Source: JANQPX01 sp041398025 (GTDB lineage: Bacteria; Pseudomonadota; Alphaproteobacteria; Geminicoccales; Geminicoccaceae). Taken from it: DNA of 64,000 nucleotides. The notes below the pieces were generated by a model, which saw only the letters and a program-made list of their open reading frames with translations, did not search any database and was not told where the DNA came from. The translations under genes were made by a program, and so were the position numbers. Shown piece by piece: positions 8,332 through 18,666 of the stretch; the first letter of the stretch is position 1; the number at the start of each line of letters is the position of its first letter. The stretch is from the NCBI GenBank assembly GCA_041398025.1, contig JAWKVM010000017.1, positions 62,001 through 126,000 on the forward strand, written 5' to 3'.

Positions 8332-10269
8332 TCAAAGATTTTCGATGACGAGATCGGAAAAGCCGTCTGCCGGCTCGAAGCCGAAGACGCGGCCATAGAA
8401 GGCAAGTTCGGCGCGACGCACGGCGTGGATGGTCTCGGCTTTGCGAAAACCGTGCTGCTCGCCCTCGAAGGCGAGATAGGCGACCGGGATGCCCTTCTTG
8501 CGCAGCGCCTCGACCATCATCTCCGCCTGGTTCGGCGGCACGATCACGTCCTCCAGGCCCTGGAAGAAGATCATCGGACTTGTCAGGCCGTCGACATGGT
8601 GGATGGGCGAGCGTGCCTTGTAGACGTCGATCGCCTGCGGATACGGCCCTATCAGATTGTCGAGATAGCGGCTTTCGAATTTGTGGGTTTCCTTGGCGAG
8701 CGCTTCCAGGTCGGAGACGCCGTAATGGCTGGCGCCGGCGCTGAACAGGTCGTGGAAGGCGAGGGCGGCGAGCGTGGTGAAGCCGCCGGCGCTGCCGCCG
8801 GTGATCGCTATGCGCTTGGGATCGGCCTTGCCGGCCTCCGCCAGATATTTCGCTGCGTTGACGCAATCCAGCACGTCGACCTCGCCCCAGCGGCCGTTCA
8901 GGCGTTCGCGATAGGCGCGGCCATAGCCGGTGCTGCCGCCATAATCGACGTCGACCACGGCGAAGCCGCGCGAGGTCCAGAACTGGGTCGCGAGGTTGAA
9001 CTGATCCGAGGTGTTGCCGGTCGGGCCCCCATGACTCTTCACGATCAACGGGGGCGGCGGCGCGCCCTGCGGTGACGCGTAGTCGGGGTTCTTGGGCGGG
9101 TAGTAGAAAGCGTGGGCGGTGTTGCCGCCCTCGGTCGGAAAGGCGATCGCCTCCGGGACGGAGATCAGATCGGGGCTGATGGTGAGCGCGCCTGATGTCT
9201 TGAGCACGCGATGCCGGCCGCTCGCCGGATCGAGCGCGATGATCGCCGCCGGGCGGTCGGGCGCGCCGACGCGCATCACGGCCTGGCCGTTGGCGATGCC
9301 GAGGCTGGAGACGGACGTGTAGGGCAGGTCGATGTCGTCGAGCTGGCCGCTGGCTGTATCGAGGGTCGCCAGATGCCAGCGGCCGTTCTGGAGATAGGCG
9401 GCGAGCAGGCGGTCCTCGCCGAGAAAGCCGTAAGTGCTCTGGCCGAAGCCCCAGGCGGGCACGGCGAACTCCGCCGCCATCGGGCAGAGGGGTTGGGCGC
9501 CGTCGGGGCCCAGTCGAAACAGAGTCCACCAGCCCGACTCGTCGGAGACGTAGTGCAGCCGGCCTTCCGGCGAGAAGCAGGGCTGCATCACCGAAACGCC
9601 CTCGCCGCCCGCGACCTTTCGCACATCGCCCAGCGCGCCTTCGTCATCGAGGTCGCCGAGCCAAAGGGTGGTCGCATCCCAGGGCATGTTCGGGTGGTCC
9701 CAGGACAGGAAGGCGAGCTGCCGTCCGTCCGGGGAGAGGCGCGGTGCTGCGAAGAAATCGTGGCCTTCGGCGACGATCGTCCCTTCGTTCTCGCGGCCGT
9801 CCAGGTCGATCCGGACGATGCTGTTGACCGCCTCGCCGTTGCCGCGGTGGTCTTCGCGAACCGCGAACGCGATGCCGCGCCTGGCGTCGATCGCAAAGTC
9901 GGCATAGCGCAGCGTCTTCTGGCTTTCCGGGGTCAGGGCCAGCGGCGCGCGGCCGGGCTCGAGCCGATAGAGGCGCTGATCGGCAAAGTTCGCTGCCAGA
10001 AGGATGCCGTCCATCGCGGCGAACGCGCCGCCGCCATATTCATGCACCCGCGTGCGCACGTTGAACGGCGACGGTGTCAGGTCGTCCTCCGCCCGACCAT
10101 CCGATCGGCGACGAACCACGACCGTGCGGCCCGCTTCCTCGGGTCGCGACTCCAGCCAGTAGATGTCCTCGTGGTCGACGCTCACCCCGCCGAGGCCGAC
10201 CTGCGCTTCGGTCAGACTTTCGGGCGTGATCGGCGACGACCAGGTTCCGTAGGCGGCCATCGACGGCAT
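8332..10269 (-). CDS. S9 family (prolyl-oligopeptidase type) peptidase
   Basis: The product is a 645-residue dipeptidyl aminopeptidase/acylaminoacyl-peptidase. Residues 1 to about 370 form a WD40-like beta-propeller (YWLESRPEEAG, then LAFLSWDHPNMPWD); residues about 380-645 form the alpha/beta hydrolase domain. The catalytic triad is visible as Ser493 in GGSAGG, Asp574 in GLEDVIVPP and His606 in GEQHGF. No signal peptide is present, so it is probably cytosolic peptide recycling. It is divergent from the radical-SAM gene with about 95 bases between starts. The start could also be the ATG three codons in. Confidence 0.93.
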   Translation of the reverse strand: MPSMAAYGTWSSPITPESLTEAQVGLGGVSVDHEDIYWLESRPEEAGRTVVVRRRSDGRAEDDLTPSPFNVRTRVHEYGGGAFAAMDGILLAANFADQRLYRLEPGRAPLALTPESQKTLRYADFAIDARRGIAFAVREDHRGNGEAVNSIVRIDLDGRENEGTIVAEGHDFFAAPRLSPDGRQLAFLSWDHPNMPWDATTLWLGDLDDEGALGDVRKVAGGEGVSVMQPCFSPEGRLHYVSDESGWWTLFRLGPDGAQPLCPMAAEFAVPAWGFGQSTYGFLGEDRLLAAYLQNGRWHLATLDTASGQLDDIDLPYTSVSSLGIANGQAVMRVGAPDRPAAIIALDPASGRHRVLKTSGALTISPDLISVPEAIAFPTEGGNTAHAFYYPPKNPDYASPQGAPPPPLIVKSHGGPTGNTSDQFNLATQFWTSRGFAVVDVDYGGSTGYGRAYRERLNGRWGEVDVLDCVNAAKYLAEAGKADPKRIAITGGSAGGFTTLAALAFHDLFSAGASHYGVSDLEALAKETHKFESRYLDNLIGPYPQAIDVYKARSPIHHVDGLTSPMIFFQGLEDVIVPPNQAEMMVEALRKKGIPVAYLAFEGEQHGFRKAETIHAVRRAELAFYGRVFGFEPADGFSDLVIENL

Positions 10270-10365
10270 GACGATCTCCCTTTTTGCCCGATGCGCACCT
10301 TAGCCGGATGCGCCTCCGGGTAAAGCCTCAATCACATTTGAAGATGTTCTTGATTTGTTCTCGTG

Positions 10366-11475
10366 ATGACCTACACTTCTCCCATGATCGACGACATCGC
10401 CAACCCGGAGGCGGGCCGGCTGTTCAAGGGCCGCGGCGCCGCCATCAATCCGAAGGTGCGCTTCGAGCGTCACGAGGCGGAGCCGTTCGACGACGGCTGG
10501 GAGTCGCTGGCGGCGGCGCGCGAGGAGGACGGACGGCCGAAGACCGAGGTCAGCCCGGATCGCTCGCGCTCGGTGATCGCGCGCAATCAGTCGCCGGACA
10601 TCCCGTTCGAGCAGTCGATCAACCCCTATCGCGGCTGCGAGCATGGCTGCATCTATTGCTATGCGCGCCCGAGCCACGCCTTTCTCGGCCTGTCGCCGGG
10701 CCTGGATTTCGAGACGAAGCTCTGGGCGAAATACGATGCCGCCGAGCTCTTGGTCAGGGAGCTGGCCCGGCCAGCCTATCGCTGCTCGCCGATCGCGCTC
10801 GGCGCCAACACCGATCCCTATCAGCCGGTCGAGCGGAAGCTGGCGATCACCCGGAAGGTCGTGGATGTCCTGGCCCGCCACGAGCATCCGCTGACCATCG
10901 TCACCAAATCCGCAGGCGTGCTGCGCGATCTCGACCTGCTGGCGCCGATGGCCGAAAAGACGCTTACGGCCGTCGCCGTTTCGATCACCACCCTCGATCC
11001 GGCGCTCGCGAGAAGGATGGAGCCGCGGGCCGCCGCCCCCCATCGCCGGCTGGAGGCGATCCGCGAGCTCGCCGCCGCCGGCATTCCGACCGTGGTCATG
11101 GTGGCGCCGATCATTCCCGGCCTCACCGATCACGAGACCGAGCATATCATGGAGGAAGCGGCGGCAGCCGGCGCCTGGCGCGCCACCTATACGCTGCTGC
11201 GCATGCCGCACGAGATCAAGGACCTGTTCAGAAATTGGCTGCACCATCACGAACCGTTGAAGGCGGATCGGGTGCTGTCGCTGCATCGGCAATGCCGGGG
11301 AGGGCGTCTGAACGACCCGCGCTTCGGCAGCCGGATGCGCGGCGAGGGTCCGTATGCCGAGCTGATCGCGCGCCGTTTCAAGCTGGCCAGGAGCCGCCTC
11401 GGCCTGGAGCGCAGGATCCCCGAATTGCGGACCGATCTATTCCAGAAACCCGGCGATCAGCTGCGATTGTTCTAA
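10366..11475 (+). CDS. PA0069-family (SplB-like) radical SAM protein
   Basis: This is a radical-SAM enzyme of about 369 residues. The [4Fe-4S] cluster motif is CEHGCIYC within INPYRGCEHGCIYCYARP, and later family blocks are present (LGANTDPYQPVE, ITKSAGVLRDLDLL with a preceding V, VAVSITTLDP, PIIPGLTDHE). It resembles the Rv2578c/PA0069 group related to spore photoproduct lyase, whose reaction is not established. The start is uncertain: GTG at 10363, ATG at 10366 or ATG at 10384 are all possible and none has a clear ribosome site. Confidence 0.88.
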   Translation: MTYTSPMIDDIANPEAGRLFKGRGAAINPKVRFERHEAEPFDDGWESLAAAREEDGRPKTEVSPDRSRSVIARNQSPDIPFEQSINPYRGCEHGCIYCYARPSHAFLGLSPGLDFETKLWAKYDAAELLVRELARPAYRCSPIALGANTDPYQPVERKLAITRKVVDVLARHEHPLTIVTKSAGVLRDLDLLAPMAEKTLTAVAVSITTLDPALARRMEPRAAAPHRRLEAIRELAAAGIPTVVMVAPIIPGLTDHETEHIMEEAAAAGAWRATYTLLRMPHEIKDLFRNWLHHHEPLKADRVLSLHRQCRGGRLNDPRFGSRMRGEGPYAELIARRFKLARSRLGLERRIPELRTDLFQKPGDQLRLF

Positions 11476-11519
11476 TACCGTGGAAAGTCCACCAGGCCTG
11501 AACGATTGGGGGCGAAACT

Positions 11520-11786
11520 ATGGTGACGGATGACGTTTCGGAGACGAGAAAAATCCCGCGCGGGAGGGTGCAGTTCGACATGCAGGACAATGGCAGGGCG
11601 CTGGATGTGCGCCTGGATCGCGCCGGCTTTCGCCGGTTGCTGGAAACGCTGGAGCGCCTGGCGGAGACCGGCGAGCGTCAGGCCTTCGAAAAATCCGGCC
11701 GGGCACGCCCCGGCAGCAGGAACGGCGCGGCGAACCGGGAAAGCGCCGTCGTCAGTCTGATTTTCCATATCGACGGCCAAAGCTGA
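11520..11786 (+). CDS. Small protein of unknown function
   Basis: The product has 88 residues and is charged and soluble, with a central helix (LDRAGFRRLLETLERLAETG) and an Arg/Gly/Asn-rich stretch before the C-terminal VVSLIFHIDGQ. It starts 44 bases after the radical-SAM stop with a weak purine-rich site (TTGGGGGCGA). No family is recognised. The ordered beta-alpha-beta flavour and position suggest it is real, but support is modest. Confidence 0.5.
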   Translation: MVTDDVSETRKIPRGRVQFDMQDNGRALDVRLDRAGFRRLLETLERLAETGERQAFEKSGRARPGSRNGAANRESAVVSLIFHIDGQS

Positions 11787-11916
11787 GCCGAGGGCCGTCC
11801 CGTCAGCTTCGATCTGGTCTTTTTCTAATCTCACGCCCAGCCTGCCGCAGCCTAAGGCCTTTTCCTCTGTTTCGCCTTGACATTGCCGGGTATATGAACA
11901 CATTACTCGTCAAATG

Positions 11917-11931
11917 GGACTGAATGAGTCC
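11917..11931. promoter_or_regulatory. Inverted repeat before the SUF regulator, possible operator
   Basis: GGACT-GAATG-AGTCC is a perfect 5-base inverted repeat with a 5-base spacer, 26 bases before the GTG start. A TTGACA hexamer lies at about 11877. Rrf2-family SUF regulators normally bind their own promoter, so this is a plausible self-regulation site. The role is inferred. Confidence 0.35.
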
Positions 11932-11957
11932 TCTTTGGTTCGGTGAGGCAGAGTAGT

Positions 11958-12437
11958 GTGTTCCGGCTGAGCAAACTCGCGGACTACGGCATCGTGATAA
12001 TGACCAATCTGGCCCGCCGGCCGGATCGGCAGGTCAGCGCTGCCGACATCGCGAGCGACAGCCTGATCCCGCAGCCGACCGTGAGCAAGGTCCTGAAGAT
12101 GCTGGCGCGTGCCGATCTCCTGATCTCGCATCGGGGTGCCAAAGGCGGCTATGGCCTGTCACGGCCCGGCAGCGCGATCACGGTCGCCGAGGTGATCACC
12201 GCGATCGAGGGACCGATCGCGCTCACCGCCTGCATCGAGGACTCGGGTGCCTGCGACATCGAGCGGCTCTGCCCGGCGCGCGCCAACTGGCAGCGCATCA
12301 ACGACGCCATCCGCGATGCGCTCGATGGCATCACGATCGAGGAGATGGCGCTCGCCATCCCCGAGGCGTTCGCAGCGCCGATCGGGACGGACATGACTGT
12401 TGACAAGCAGCCGGCCGACAGGGTCGAGGCCGGATAG
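11958..12437 (+). CDS. sufR: SUF system Fe-S cluster assembly regulator (Rrf2/IscR family)
   Basis: The product is a 159-residue winged-helix repressor. The N-terminus FRLSKLADYGIVIM and recognition region IPQPTVSKVLKMLARADLL are Rrf2-like. Three cysteines (CIEDSGAC...LC, spaced 6 and 5 residues) match the [2Fe-2S] ligands of IscR-type sensors, so it should sense cluster status and control the downstream suf genes. The GTG at 11958 was chosen because GGTGAGG precedes it and the family begins at FRLSKL; a GTG at 11943 is also in frame. sufB follows after 12 bases. The symbol is a family label, not the cyanobacterial SufR. Confidence 0.9.
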   Translation: MFRLSKLADYGIVIMTNLARRPDRQVSAADIASDSLIPQPTVSKVLKMLARADLLISHRGAKGGYGLSRPGSAITVAEVITAIEGPIALTACIEDSGACDIERLCPARANWQRINDAIRDALDGITIEEMALAIPEAFAAPIGTDMTVDKQPADRVEAG

Positions 12438-12449
12438 GAGAGAACACCC

Positions 12450-13895
12450 ATGGCGACAGCCCTGGAAACGGTCGAAGGCCTTGGCAGCGAGTACAAATAC
12501 GGCTTCGTCACCGACATCGAGGCCGAAATACTGGCGAAAGGCCTGAACGAGGAGACCGTTCGGGTCGTATCGGGCAAGAAAAAAGAACCCGAATGGATGC
12601 TCGAATGGCGTCTGCAGGCGCTGGAGCGCTTCTTCAAGATGGAGGAGCCGGACTGGGCCAAGGTCGAGTACCCGCCGATCGATTTCGATGCGATCAGCTA
12701 CTACGCCGCCCCCAAATCCCAGGAGGACCGCCCGAAGAGCCTGGACGAGGTCGACCCGGAGCTGCTGCGCACCTATGAAAAGCTCGGCATCCCGGTGAAG
12801 GAGCAGGAGATCCTGGCCGGCGTCGCCGTCGACTACGTGTTCGACAGCGTCTCGGTCGCCACCACCTTCAAGGCCAAGCTCGCCGAGCTCGGCGTGATCT
12901 TCTGCTCGATCTCGGAGGCGGTCCGGGAGCATCCGGAGCTGGTGAAGAAGTATCTCGGCTCGGTGGTGCCCCAGGGCGACAACTACTTCGCCGCCCTGAA
13001 CTCCGCGGTGTTCTCCGACGGCTCCTTCGTCTACGTGCCCAAGGGCGTGCGCTGCCCGATGGAGCTCTCCACCTATTTCCGCATCAACGCGGAGAACACC
13101 GGCCAGTTCGAAAGGACGCTGATCATCGCCGACGAGGGCGCCTATGTCAGCTATCTCGAAGGCTGCACGGCACCGATGCGCGACGAGAACCAGCTGCACG
13201 CCGCGGTGGTGGAGCTGATCGCGCTCGACGACGCCGAGATCAAATATTCGACCGTGCAGAACTGGTATCCCGGCGACAGCGAGGGCAAGGGCGGCATCTA
13301 TAACTTTGTCACCAAGCGCGGTGTCTGCCGCGGCCGGAACTCCAAGATTTCCTGGACTCAGGTCGAGACCGGCAGCGCGATCACCTGGAAATATCCGAGC
13401 TGCGTGCTGCAGGGCGAAAACTCCCGCGGCGAGTTCTATTCGGTCGCCCTGGTGAACAACCGCCAGCAGGCGGACACCGGCACCAAGATGATCCACATCG
13501 GCAGGAACACGACATCGAGAATCGTCTCCAAGGGCATCTCCGCCGGGCGCAGCGACAACACCTATCGCGGCTTGGTGCGCGTGCTCAAGGGTGCTGAGAA
13601 CGCGAGAAACCACACCCAGTGCGACAGCATGCTGATCGGCGATCAGTGCGGTGCCCACACCGTGCCCTATATCGAGGTCAAGAACCGCACCGCCGAGGTG
13701 GAGCACGAGGCCACCACCTCCAAGATCAGCGAGGACCAGCTGTTCTACTGCCGCCAGCGCGGCCTGTCCGACGAGGACGCGGTCGGCCTGATCGTCAACG
13801 GCTTCTGCAAGGAGGTGATGCAGGAGCTGCCCATGGAATTCGCGGTCGAGGCGCAAAAGCTCCTCGCCATCAGCCTCGAAGGCTCAGTCGGCTAG
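12450..13895 (+). CDS. sufB: Fe-S cluster assembly scaffold protein SufB
   Basis: The product has 481 residues, the usual SufB length. SufB is the scaffold subunit of the SufBC2D complex and receives persulfide sulfur for cluster building. Conserved family blocks are visible, such as RCPMELSTYFRIN, EGCTAPMRDENQLHAAVVE, NWYPGDSEGKGGIYNFVTK and the C-terminal GLSDEDAVGLIVNGF. The start has a GGAGAG ribosome site. A family 3 hairpin begins at its stop codon and sits between sufB and sufC, where the gap is about 80 bases. Confidence 0.97.
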   Translation: MATALETVEGLGSEYKYGFVTDIEAEILAKGLNEETVRVVSGKKKEPEWMLEWRLQALERFFKMEEPDWAKVEYPPIDFDAISYYAAPKSQEDRPKSLDEVDPELLRTYEKLGIPVKEQEILAGVAVDYVFDSVSVATTFKAKLAELGVIFCSISEAVREHPELVKKYLGSVVPQGDNYFAALNSAVFSDGSFVYVPKGVRCPMELSTYFRINAENTGQFERTLIIADEGAYVSYLEGCTAPMRDENQLHAAVVELIALDDAEIKYSTVQNWYPGDSEGKGGIYNFVTKRGVCRGRNSKISWTQVETGSAITWKYPSCVLQGENSRGEFYSVALVNNRQQADTGTKMIHIGRNTTSRIVSKGISAGRSDNTYRGLVRVLKGAENARNHTQCDSMLIGDQCGAHTVPYIEVKNRTAEVEHEATTSKISEDQLFYCRQRGLSDEDAVGLIVNGFCKEVMQELPMEFAVEAQKLLAISLEGSVG

Positions 13896-13930
13896 GAGGC
13901 GCCGCCTCCAGGGTTGACTTGCCTGAGACT
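13895..13930 (+). repeat. Family 3 hairpin-TTGACTTG module, copy A
   Basis: The hairpin GGAGGC-GCC-GCCTCC (13895-13909) is followed by GTTGACTTGCCTGAGACT (13913-13930). The latter 18 bases are identical to 42157-42174. This copy lies inside the suf operon, between sufB and sufC, so it cannot be a full terminator. Confidence 0.7.
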
Positions 13931-13975
13931 GTGCAAGGCCGTCCGAGACAACGTTTTGAGGGTTTGAGGGAACTG

Positions 13976-14739
<764 letters not shown>

Positions 14740-14740
<1 letters not shown>

Positions 14741-16089
14741 TGTCAGCGCTTGAGCGAGCACCGCGCCACCGCAATCTGCCGCCGCCCGATGGCTATGGGC
14801 GGATCTTCAACGAGGCCCTGGCAACCCTGCCGGGCGCCGACGGCCCTGCCGAAGCCATCCGCCGCGGCGAGTTCGAAAAGTTCGAAAAGATCGGCTTTCC
14901 CGGCTCCAAGGTCGAGGACTGGAAATATTCCCCCCTCGGACCGATCGCCAGAACCGCCTTTCGCCCGGCCCCCGAAGCCGCACCGATCGACGATCTCGAC
15001 GACTATCTGATCGAAGGCGACGACGTCGAGCGCCTGGTTTTCGTCAACGGCATGATCGATCGTGAGCGCTCCAGCCGGCTTTTGAATGTCGGCGGCGTCA
15101 CCATCGGCGCGCTCGGCGACGCGCTCGCCGCCGGTATCGTCGAGGCGGAGGCGCTGCTCACCGGCGGCGACGAGACGCGCGGCTTCGATGCCTTGAACGG
15201 CGCCTTCGCCGATTGCGGCGCGGTCATCAGGATCCCGGCCGGCCAAACCAGCGCGCCTGTGGTGCAGCTGGTCTTCGCCAGCGCCGGCCGGCAGGCGGAG
15301 GCGATGGTCAATCCGCGCCTCTTGATCGACATCGGCGACGGGGCGGCGCTCGACCTGGTCGAGACCCACCTCTTCGGCGAGGGCTCGGAGCTGCTCACCA
15401 ACCTGGTCGCCCGCTGCCGGCTGGGCAGGAACGCGATCCTTCGCCACGATCGACTGCAGATCGGCGATGTCGCCGGCCGTTATATCGGTCGCTTCTACGC
15501 AGCGCTCGAGGAACACGCCAACCTCACCCAGACCCTCGCCATCCTCGGCGGCGGCTTCGTCAGGAACGAGGTCGCGGCGAGGCTGGACGGCAAGGCGATC
15601 GAGGCCCAGTTCAACGGCCTCTACCTCACCCGCACCGGCCAGCATGTCGACAACATGCTGAAGGTCGACCATATGGCGCCCGCGAGCCACAGCGACCAGT
15701 TCTTCAAAGGCGTGCTCGACGGCAAGGCCAAGGCCGCCTTCGCCGGCAAGATCTATGTCGATCGGCAGGCGCAGCAGACCAACGCCTTTCAGACCAACAA
15801 CAACCTCCTCCTGTCACCGGACGCCGAGATCAGCTCCAAGCCGGAGCTCGAGATCTACGCCGACGACGTCAAATGCTCCCACGGCGCCACTGCCGGCGAG
15901 CTCGACGAAACCGAGCTGTTCTACCTGCGCTCTCGCGGCCTCGATCCGGAGATCGCGCGGACCATGCTGACCTTCGCCTTCGCGAGCGAGGTGCTGGAAC
16001 GCTTCCATCGCCCGGAGCTGGTCGAGCAGGCGAAGCGCGCCATCCTCCGCTGGCTGCCCGGCGCCGACATTCTCGGAGATCTGACGTGA
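14740..16089 (+). CDS. sufD: Fe-S cluster assembly protein SufD
   Basis: This is the 449-residue SufB paralogue that completes the SufBC2D complex. The N-terminal helical region ends in GSKVEDWKYS, a typical SufD block, and the C-terminal beta-helix contains HVDNMLKVDHMAPASHSDQ, NAFQTNNNLLLS and KCSHGATAGELDETELFYL. Its ATG overlaps the sufC stop and its stop overlaps the sufS GTG, so translation is coupled along the operon. Confidence 0.96.
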
Positions 16090-17339
16090 GCAACGGCGCG
16101 TTGCAGCGTGAACTGGCCGGGAGCTTCGATGTCCAACGTATTCGCGCGGACTTTCCCTGCCTGCACCAGGAAATCCACGGCCATCCGCTGGTCTTCCTGG
16201 ACAGCGCAGCCAGCGCCCAGAAGCCGACCCAGGTGATCGAGGCCCAGGCGGACGTGCTGCGCCGTGACTACGCCAACATCCACCGCGGCGTCTACAGCCT
16301 GTCCGAGCGCGCCACCGATCTGCATGACGGCGCGCGCGAGAAAGTGCGGAAATTTCTGAACGCCGCGAGCAGGCGCGAGATCGTATTCACGCGTAACGTC
16401 ACCGAGGCGATCAATCTCCTCGCCCAGAGCTTCGTCCGCCCGACCGCCAAGGAAGGCGACGAGATCCTGATCACCGGCATGGAGCACCACGCCAATATCG
16501 TCCCCTGGCAGCTGCTCGCGGATCAGGCCGGCACGAAGCTCGTCGTCGCGCCCATCACCGACGAAGGCGAGCTGATCCTCGACGACTTCGATCGCCTCAT
16601 CACCCCCAGGACCAGGCTGGTCTCCGTCACCTGGGTCGCCAATGCGCTCGGCACGGTCAACCCCGTCGAAAACATGATCGAGATGGCCCACGCCAAGGGC
16701 GTGCCGGTGTTTGTCGACGCCGCCCAGGCGGTGCAGCACATGCCGGTGGACGTCCAGGCGCTCGATGCCGATTTCCTGGGCTTCACCGGCCATAAGATCT
16801 ACGGCCCCTCCGGCATCGGCGTGCTCTACGGCAAGGCCGCCCATCTCGAAGCCATGCCGCCCTACCAGGGTGGCGGCGACATGATTCTTTCGGTGTCCTA
16901 CGACAAGACCGAGTTCAACGATCTCCCCTACAAGTTCGAGGCCGGCACGCCGGCGATCGAGGCCGCGGTCGGCCTGGGTGCGGCGATCGATTATGTGCAA
17001 TCGATCGGCCTCGGCGAGATCGGCGCACACGAGGAAGCCCTTCTCGCCTATGCCACCCGCGCCCTTCAGCAGGTGCCGGGCCTGCGCCTGGTCGGCACCG
17101 CGCGCCACAAGGCCGCGGTTCTCTCCTTCGTCATGGAGAATGCCCATCCCCACGACATCGGCACGCTGCTCGACCTGGACGGTGTCGCCATCCGCACGGG
17201 CCACCACTGCGCCCAGCCCGTGCTCGACCGGCTCGGCCATGGCGCCACCGCGCGCGCGTCGATCGGCCTGTACAACACCGAGAGTGATATCGACGCGCTG
17301 GTGAAAAGCCTGCATCGCGTGGCATCGATGTTCGGCTGA
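16086..17339 (+). CDS. sufS: Cysteine desulfurase SufS
   Basis: The product is a 417-residue PLP enzyme that takes sulfur from cysteine for cluster assembly. Visible features are the PLP lysine in FTGHKIYGPSGIG, the cofactor region MEHHANIVPW and the catalytic cysteine in RTGHHCAQP. The start is GTG (16086), overlapping the sufD stop as GTGA; no ATG lies nearby in frame. No SufE or SufU sulfur-transfer partner is encoded next to it. Confidence 0.96.
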   Translation: MSNGALQRELAGSFDVQRIRADFPCLHQEIHGHPLVFLDSAASAQKPTQVIEAQADVLRRDYANIHRGVYSLSERATDLHDGAREKVRKFLNAASRREIVFTRNVTEAINLLAQSFVRPTAKEGDEILITGMEHHANIVPWQLLADQAGTKLVVAPITDEGELILDDFDRLITPRTRLVSVTWVANALGTVNPVENMIEMAHAKGVPVFVDAAQAVQHMPVDVQALDADFLGFTGHKIYGPSGIGVLYGKAAHLEAMPPYQGGGDMILSVSYDKTEFNDLPYKFEAGTPAIEAAVGLGAAIDYVQSIGLGEIGAHEEALLAYATRALQQVPGLRLVGTARHKAAVLSFVMENAHPHDIGTLLDLDGVAIRTGHHCAQPVLDRLGHGATARASIGLYNTESDIDALVKSLHRVASMFG

Positions 17340-17358
17340 TGTTGCGAGAGAGACGACG

Positions 17359-17745
17359 ATGAACGACGAAAACAATGTCGAGCGCGCGGCAGCCATGCTC
17401 GAAGACGATGCGTCCGAAAAAAAGCGCCAGGCCGAGGTCGACGAACTGGGCGAACGCGTCATCGAGGCCCTGCGCACCATCTACGACCCGGAAATTCCGG
17501 TGAACATCTTCGAGCTCGGGCTGATCTACAAGATCGACATCGAGGATGACAACGCCGTCAAGATCGACATGACCCTGACCTCGCCCCACTGCCCGGTGGC
17601 CGAGATCCTGCCGGAAGAGGTCCGCCAGAAGGTGTTCGCGGTCGACGGCGTCACCGATGCCGAGGTCGGGATCGTCTGGGAGCCCCCCTGGCATCCGGGC
17701 ATGATGACCGAAGAGGCTCAGCTCGAACTCGGCATGATTACCTGA
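17359..17745 (+). CDS. sufT: SUF system MIP18/DUF59 protein SufT
   Basis: The 128-residue product is a MIP18-family accessory protein for Fe-S maturation. After a variable charged N-terminus (1-30) the domain shows IYDPEIPVNIFELGLIY, DMTLTSPHCPVAE with the conserved cysteine, and VWEPPWHPGMMTEEA. It starts 19 bases after sufS with a GAGAGACGACG leader and closes the operon. sufA is not seen. The convergent parB gene ends 30 bases away. Confidence 0.93.
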   Translation: MNDENNVERAAAMLEDDASEKKRQAEVDELGERVIEALRTIYDPEIPVNIFELGLIYKIDIEDDNAVKIDMTLTSPHCPVAEILPEEVRQKVFAVDGVTDAEVGIVWEPPWHPGMMTEEAQLELGMIT

Positions 17746-17775
17746 GGCGATGGCCGGCGTGGCGTTCGGGACCGG

Positions 17776-18666
17776 CTATCGAAGACGCTGCAGAAGACCG
17801 TCCAGTTGATCGAGCGAGCGATAGGCGATGGTCAGTGCGCCGCCCTTGCCCTTCGAGGTCAGCGTGACTTTCAATCCGAGCAGGGTCGACATCTCCCGCT
17901 CCAGCGCAACCGTGTCGGCGTCCTTGTCATGGTTCCCTGAAGCCGGCGCATGGGCGTCGCCGCCGCTCTTCTGCAGGCGCACCATCATCTCGGTCTGGCG
18001 AACGTTCAAACCTCTTTTGACGATCAGACGGGCCAGGCCAAGGGGATCGGCAGCGTTGAGCAGGGCACGGGCGTGCCCGGCCGAGAGTTCGTCGTTTTCA
18101 ACCATGAGGCGAACTTCTTCGGGAAGGCCGAGAAGTCTCAGGAGATTGGCGATATGGCTTCGGCTCTTGCCGAGGGTATCTGCCAGCTCCTGCTGGGTGT
18201 GTCCGAATTCGTCGATCAGCCGCCGATAGCCTTCGGCCTCTTCCAGAGGCGACAGATTCTCGCGCTGCACATTTTCGAGAAGCGCGACTTCAAGCGTTTC
18301 CCGGTCGCTGAGATCGCGGATGATGATGGGAAGCTCATGGACTCCCGCCATTTGGGCAGCCCGCCAGCGGCGCTCGCCAGCGATGATTTCATAGCCGTCG
18401 CCGCCGTCGCTCGACGCGCGCACCAGCAAGGGCTGCATGACACCCTTCGACCGGATCGATTCGGCGAGGCCATTGAGCTCATCTTCGGTGAACCGTCGGC
18501 GCGGCTGCAGTGGCGAGGGTTTCAAACGCTCGATCGGCATGCTCTGGCCGTTCTGAGCGGCACCCGATCGGATCTCGACCGGCAATTCCGGAATCAGTGT
18601 GGAAAGGCCGCGGCCCAGTCCGCGCCGACGGGCGCCGGCCTTCATGTCCTGACCGAGTTCGGTCAT
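17776..18666 (-). CDS. parB: Chromosome partitioning protein ParB
   Basis: The product has 296 residues. The N-terminal RRGLGRGLSTLIPE box contacts ParA, the CTP-binding ParB/Srx domain includes PLQPRRRFTEDELNGLAESI and GERRWRAA, a helix-turn-helix follows (TLGKSRSHIANLLRLLGLP), and a C-terminal dimer region ends the protein. ParB loads onto parS and spreads as a sliding clamp. Two perfect parS sites lie 1.4 and 3.4 kb upstream (20029, 22079). The start overlaps the parA stop by 4 bases. Confidence 0.96.
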   Translation of the reverse strand: MTELGQDMKAGARRRGLGRGLSTLIPELPVEIRSGAAQNGQSMPIERLKPSPLQPRRRFTEDELNGLAESIRSKGVMQPLLVRASSDGGDGYEIIAGERRWRAAQMAGVHELPIIIRDLSDRETLEVALLENVQRENLSPLEEAEGYRRLIDEFGHTQQELADTLGKSRSHIANLLRLLGLPEEVRLMVENDELSAGHARALLNAADPLGLARLIVKRGLNVRQTEMMVRLQKSGGDAHAPASGNHDKDADTVALEREMSTLLGLKVTLTSKGKGGALTIAYRSLDQLDGLLQRLR

